From Mycobacterium sp. IDR2000157661 (GTDB lineage Bacteria > Actinomycetota > Actinomycetes > Mycobacteriales > Mycobacteriaceae): DNA of 64,000 bases. The notes below the pieces were generated by a model. The model saw only the letters and a program-made list of their open reading frames with translations. It was not told the DNA's origin and did no database searches. This document shows, piece by piece, positions 61,328-64,000 of this stretch. Within the stretch, counting starts at the first letter, position 1. Each line of letters begins with the position of its first letter. The position numbers and the translations under genes were made by a program. The stretch is taken from contig NZ_CP081006.1 in NCBI RefSeq assembly GCF_022317005.1, positions 558,001-622,000 of the forward strand, written 5' to 3'.

Positions 61328-63862
61328 TCAGGGCGCATGCGTTCCCGCCAGTCCGACCGCGACTTCCTCGGATCGGACGACGTGGTCGGGAGAGGGCACA
61401 TCATCACGGTTCTCGTAGTTGCGGGCGATCAGCGTCTTCTGTCCCGACAATCTGGTCCGCGCCCACTTGCCGATCACCCGACCGGCGACCCCTGGTCGCA
61501 TCAGCGCCGACGGCGGCTTGACCAGGTGAACGACCGCCAGGAACTCGTTGTAGGCCTGCGGGTCGTCGTGGACCAGCTCCATGACCCGGTCCATGTACCA
61601 GGTCAGTGCGCGGAAGTAGAACGGGCGCTTCTCGTCGACGTCCTTGAGCCAACCGAAACGCAGGTTCTGTTCGCGGATCACGAACCAGGCCGTGTCGGCA
61701 AGACGGCTGATCTTGCGGTAGTAGCGTCGTGGCAGCTCGGCGTGTCCCGGCCCATATCTCTGCAACAACAGCTGCATCTGCCGAACCTCTTTGAGCGCCA
61801 GCGTCATTCCCAGTCCGGACACCGGGTCGGCGCTGGTGTATGCGTCGCCAACCGCGAGCAGGGCCCGAGGGAGATTGCGCTTCTTCTCATAGCGCAGCCG
61901 AAGCATGTTGGGATAGCGGAAGTTGTAGATCGGTGACGCCGGTTCCAGCCCGTCGATGTTCTCCCCCACCACGGGCGACGGCATGAGATCGGCAAACGCC
62001 CGAAACTCCTGCGCCGTGCGTGGGGGCGAGTAGCAGTTGTAGGCGACCAGTGAGGTGGACAGGATGGTGCGGGAGCTGTCGGTGTAGTACTGCGCGGCGT
62101 AGGTGTCTTCGTACGGCCGGTACGCGTAGCAGATCATCATCACCTTGTCATGCCACTGCCGCTCCGGTGGCACCCGGTGCTGCATTGTGGAGTAGAAGCA
62201 GTTGATGATGTCCTGTTCGACTTCGGGCGCCCCGATCCCGATGCGCTCCAGGAACTCCGGAAGTCGGGTGTTCTTACCCGAGGCGTCCACGACGAACTCG
62301 GCAGGCACGATCTCCAAGTCGCCGTCGCGTTCCACTGCAACTCCGACCACCGCGTTGGCGTTGCCGTCATAGACAAGGTCGGCCACTTCCGATTCGTACT
62401 GGAAGCTGATGCGCGGCTCGTCGTCGAGTCGCCGCCGCACACACCATTCGAGTAATGGCCGCCCGGCACAGACGATTTGAATGGCGCCTGTACCCGGCTT
62501 CTTCCAGGTCCCGCCCAAGCGGATGCGGTACTGGGCCGCCATGTCGACGTCAAAGGCGCCCTCGCGCACCATGTCGTCGATGATGCCGGGGAACATGCGC
62601 TCCAACTCGACGCGTCCAGCGGTGAGCAGGTGATGCAGATGCCAGCCTTGTGCGGCGCCCGGCCTGCCTTCGCGGCGACGGTGCGGTGGGTCCTTCTCCA
62701 GGACGATGACCCGCTCGAAGGTGTCGCTGCACACCTTGGCCGCGGCGATCCCCGCGATGCTGCCGCCGATGATCACCGCGGTACCGCGACCCCGGCGGCG
62801 CACGTCGGCCACATCGAGCTTGGCGTGGTCAAGCCGGGGTGGGATGCGCCGCCGGACCGCCCCGCTCGGCACGAACTTCTCGTAGTACAGCCCCACACGA
62901 TGAAAGCCCCGATCATCCAGCCAATTTCGGGTCGCCTCGACCATGGCGGCCGGGCCGCACAGATAGACATCCGCGTCGCCGCCGCTGAGCATGTCCTCGT
63001 TCAACAGATCGGTGACAAGCCCGATCGGTCCGTCCCACTCTTGGTCCGCATGGGCGACGGTGACGTGCACCTGCAGGTTGGCGATAACGCCTGCCAAAGC
63101 CTTGAGCTCATCGAGCTTGCAGAGATCCTCGGCATCGGTCACCCCGTAGAGCAGATGGACCGGTTGTGCGACATCGTCGAGGGTGCGCGCCATCGCCAGA
63201 ATCGCCGAAAGGCCGGTGCCGCCGGCCACCAGGACCACCGGCCTCACAACGGGACGCAGGTAGAAGCTTCCCTTGCTGCATCGCAACGCGATACGGTCGC
63301 CGGGTTTCGCGCGGTCGCGCAGATAGTCCGACATGACGCCCTGCGGCAGCAGTCGAACTATGAACTCCAGTTCCTCGCGGCCGTCGGCGGGATGCGCGTA
63401 GGAGTAGTTGCGCCATGCACCGGTGCCGGGCACCTGCAGTTGGGCGAACTGTCCCGCCTTGAAGGCAAGTCCGGGCATGCCTGAGACGTCGACTCGCAGA
63501 ATCGCGGTGGTCGACGACACCAGATCCACCCCGGCCACCACCCCGTGGCCGGTGATCAAGCGTGCGGCATTGTCGTCGGATGGGTACTGCAGTTCGATCA
63601 GGCAGTCGGACTTGGCGAACGTCTGACATGTCAGTATCTTTCGTGCGTCGCGCTCGACGTCGGACAAGCCCTCCGTGCGCCCCATGTCGTAGTCACCGGT
63701 GGTGCAGGCGGCGACGCAGGTGCCGCAGATCCCGCTCTGGCATTCGTTGACGATCGCGACGCCGTGTTCTTCGGCCGCCTCCAGAATCGACTGGTCCGGC
63801 CCGGCGGGCATCGTCGTCTGCGTGCCGTCCGAATATCGGACGGTGATCTGACGAGCGTCCAT
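61328..63862 (-). CDS. 2Fe-2S ferredoxin reductase - FAD monooxygenase fusion (Rv1937-like)
   Basis: The 844-residue protein (Rv1937: 839) has four modules: a plant-type 2Fe-2S ferredoxin (C41, C46, C49, C79), an FAD-binding FR domain (about 105-205, with RNYSYAHP), an NAD-binding domain (about 208-330, VAGGTGLSAILAM), and from about 357 a second flavoprotein of the aromatic-hydroxylase/halogenase type (VIIGGSIAGIAAAKV, then GDAYTSADPVSGLGMTLA). Electrons from NADH could thus reach the monooxygenase within one chain. It is 21 bases upstream of ephB. The substrate is unknown; a large hydrophobic compound is probable from context. Confidence 0.92.
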   Translation of the reverse strand: MDARQITVRYSDGTQTTMPAGPDQSILEAAEEHGVAIVNECQSGICGTCVAACTTGDYDMGRTEGLSDVERDARKILTCQTFAKSDCLIELQYPSDDNAARLITGHGVVAGVDLVSSTTAILRVDVSGMPGLAFKAGQFAQLQVPGTGAWRNYSYAHPADGREELEFIVRLLPQGVMSDYLRDRAKPGDRIALRCSKGSFYLRPVVRPVVLVAGGTGLSAILAMARTLDDVAQPVHLLYGVTDAEDLCKLDELKALAGVIANLQVHVTVAHADQEWDGPIGLVTDLLNEDMLSGGDADVYLCGPAAMVEATRNWLDDRGFHRVGLYYEKFVPSGAVRRRIPPRLDHAKLDVADVRRRGRGTAVIIGGSIAGIAAAKVCSDTFERVIVLEKDPPHRRREGRPGAAQGWHLHHLLTAGRVELERMFPGIIDDMVREGAFDVDMAAQYRIRLGGTWKKPGTGAIQIVCAGRPLLEWCVRRRLDDEPRISFQYESEVADLVYDGNANAVVGVAVERDGDLEIVPAEFVVDASGKNTRLPEFLERIGIGAPEVEQDIINCFYSTMQHRVPPERQWHDKVMMICYAYRPYEDTYAAQYYTDSSRTILSTSLVAYNCYSPPRTAQEFRAFADLMPSPVVGENIDGLEPASPIYNFRYPNMLRLRYEKKRNLPRALLAVGDAYTSADPVSGLGMTLALKEVRQMQLLLQRYGPGHAELPRRYYRKISRLADTAWFVIREQNLRFGWLKDVDEKRPFYFRALTWYMDRVMELVHDDPQAYNEFLAVVHLVKPPSALMRPGVAGRVIGKWARTRLSGQKTLIARNYENRDDVPSPDHVVRSEEVAVGLAGTHAP

Positions 63863-63892
63863 CGGGTACCCCTTCGGTATGAGTGCCGACAG

Positions 63893-64000
63893 CTAGACGG
63901 TCGCGATAACGGGCTTCTTGGCCAGCCGCGCATTCAGCTTGGGCAGGACCTCCTCGGCGAGCAGCCGCATGGACTCCTTCCAGGGACCCGGGTTGTCGCT
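63893..64000 (-). CDS. C-terminal end of an LLM-class monooxygenase (Rv1936-like), partial
   Basis: Only the last 35 residues are inside the window: KESMRLLAEEVLPKLNARLA then KKPVIATV. This matches the C-terminal helix of bacterial-luciferase-like monooxygenases. In M. tuberculosis Rv1936 (LLM monooxygenase) precedes Rv1937, so the position fits. It lies 30 bases upstream of the fusion gene and is probably the first gene, or near it, of this operon. The start and promoter are beyond the window edge. Confidence 0.75.
   Translation of the reverse strand, partial: SDNPGPWKESMRLLAEEVLPKLNARLAKKPVIATV

Overview
The window looks like a chromosomal segment of a non-tuberculous Mycobacterium (Mycolicibacterium-type). 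GC content is very high, GTG starts and 4-base ATGA/GTGA gene overlaps are common, and gene order matches blocks of the M. tuberculosis map that I know: the glmM-rpsI-rplM-ESX-4-cutinase-truA-rplQ-rpoA-rpsD-rpsK-rpsM-rpmJ-infA-rmlB-rmlC run (Rv3439c to Rv3465), followed by a block resembling mce3R/mce3 (Rv1963c-Rv1971) and Rv1936-Rv1941. I saw no rRNA, tRNA, insertion sequence or CRISPR array.

Layout. 1-2713: end of an unidentified gene, an F420-type LLM oxidoreductase and a DUF222/HNH (13E12-type) gene. 2735-5892: an EspC-like/large-partner pair (Rv3440c/Rv3439c type) and glmM. 6059-8503: a secreted protein, rpsI and rplM, and an Imm5-like gene. 8615-18413: a complete ESX-4 locus (esxT, esxU, a T7SS-associated membrane protein, eccC4, eccD4, mycP4, eccB4). 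18473-30397: about 12 kb that M. tuberculosis lacks between eccB4 and the cutinases. It holds a six-gene divergent cluster (polyprenyl diphosphate synthase, two related Ig-like proteins, an unrecognised 476-residue protein, a class III cyclase-AAA-TPR protein and a COG3349-type FAD oxidoreductase), then a trans-acting enoyl-reductase-like protein, a CGNR zinc-finger protein and an EamA transporter. 30430-32711: three tandem cutinases. 32708-37408: truA and the alpha-operon ribosomal genes with rpoA and infA.

37923-46495: a CmcJ/NvfI-type oxidoreductase plus TetR operon with two perfect tandem operators, a response-regulator/thioredoxin-reductase fusion with a cNMP-domain histidine kinase, two paralogous LLM oxidoreductases, and rmlBC. 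46499-55740: a complete mce operon (two YrbE permeases, six Mce proteins) on the minus strand. It diverges from a two-TetR-domain regulator of Mce3R type (56587-57834). 57826-64000: a minus-strand operon matching Rv1941-Rv1936 in order and length (SDR, RibA1-like, flavin reductase, EphB-like epoxide hydrolase, ferredoxin-reductase/FAD-monooxygenase fusion, LLM monooxygenase).

How the parts may work together. The right end joins a lipid importer, its likely repressor and a flavin-dependent oxidation pathway that M. tuberculosis keeps as two separated parts of the Mce3R regulon. A substrate taken up by the Mce system could plausibly be oxidised by the flavoenzymes and opened by the epoxide hydrolase. 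The least understood region is 18473-27464: its gene content suggests an isoprenoid-derived product made under cyclic-nucleotide or ATPase control, with two small structural proteins of unknown role. All product and function assignments here come from reading the sequence; no database search was run.
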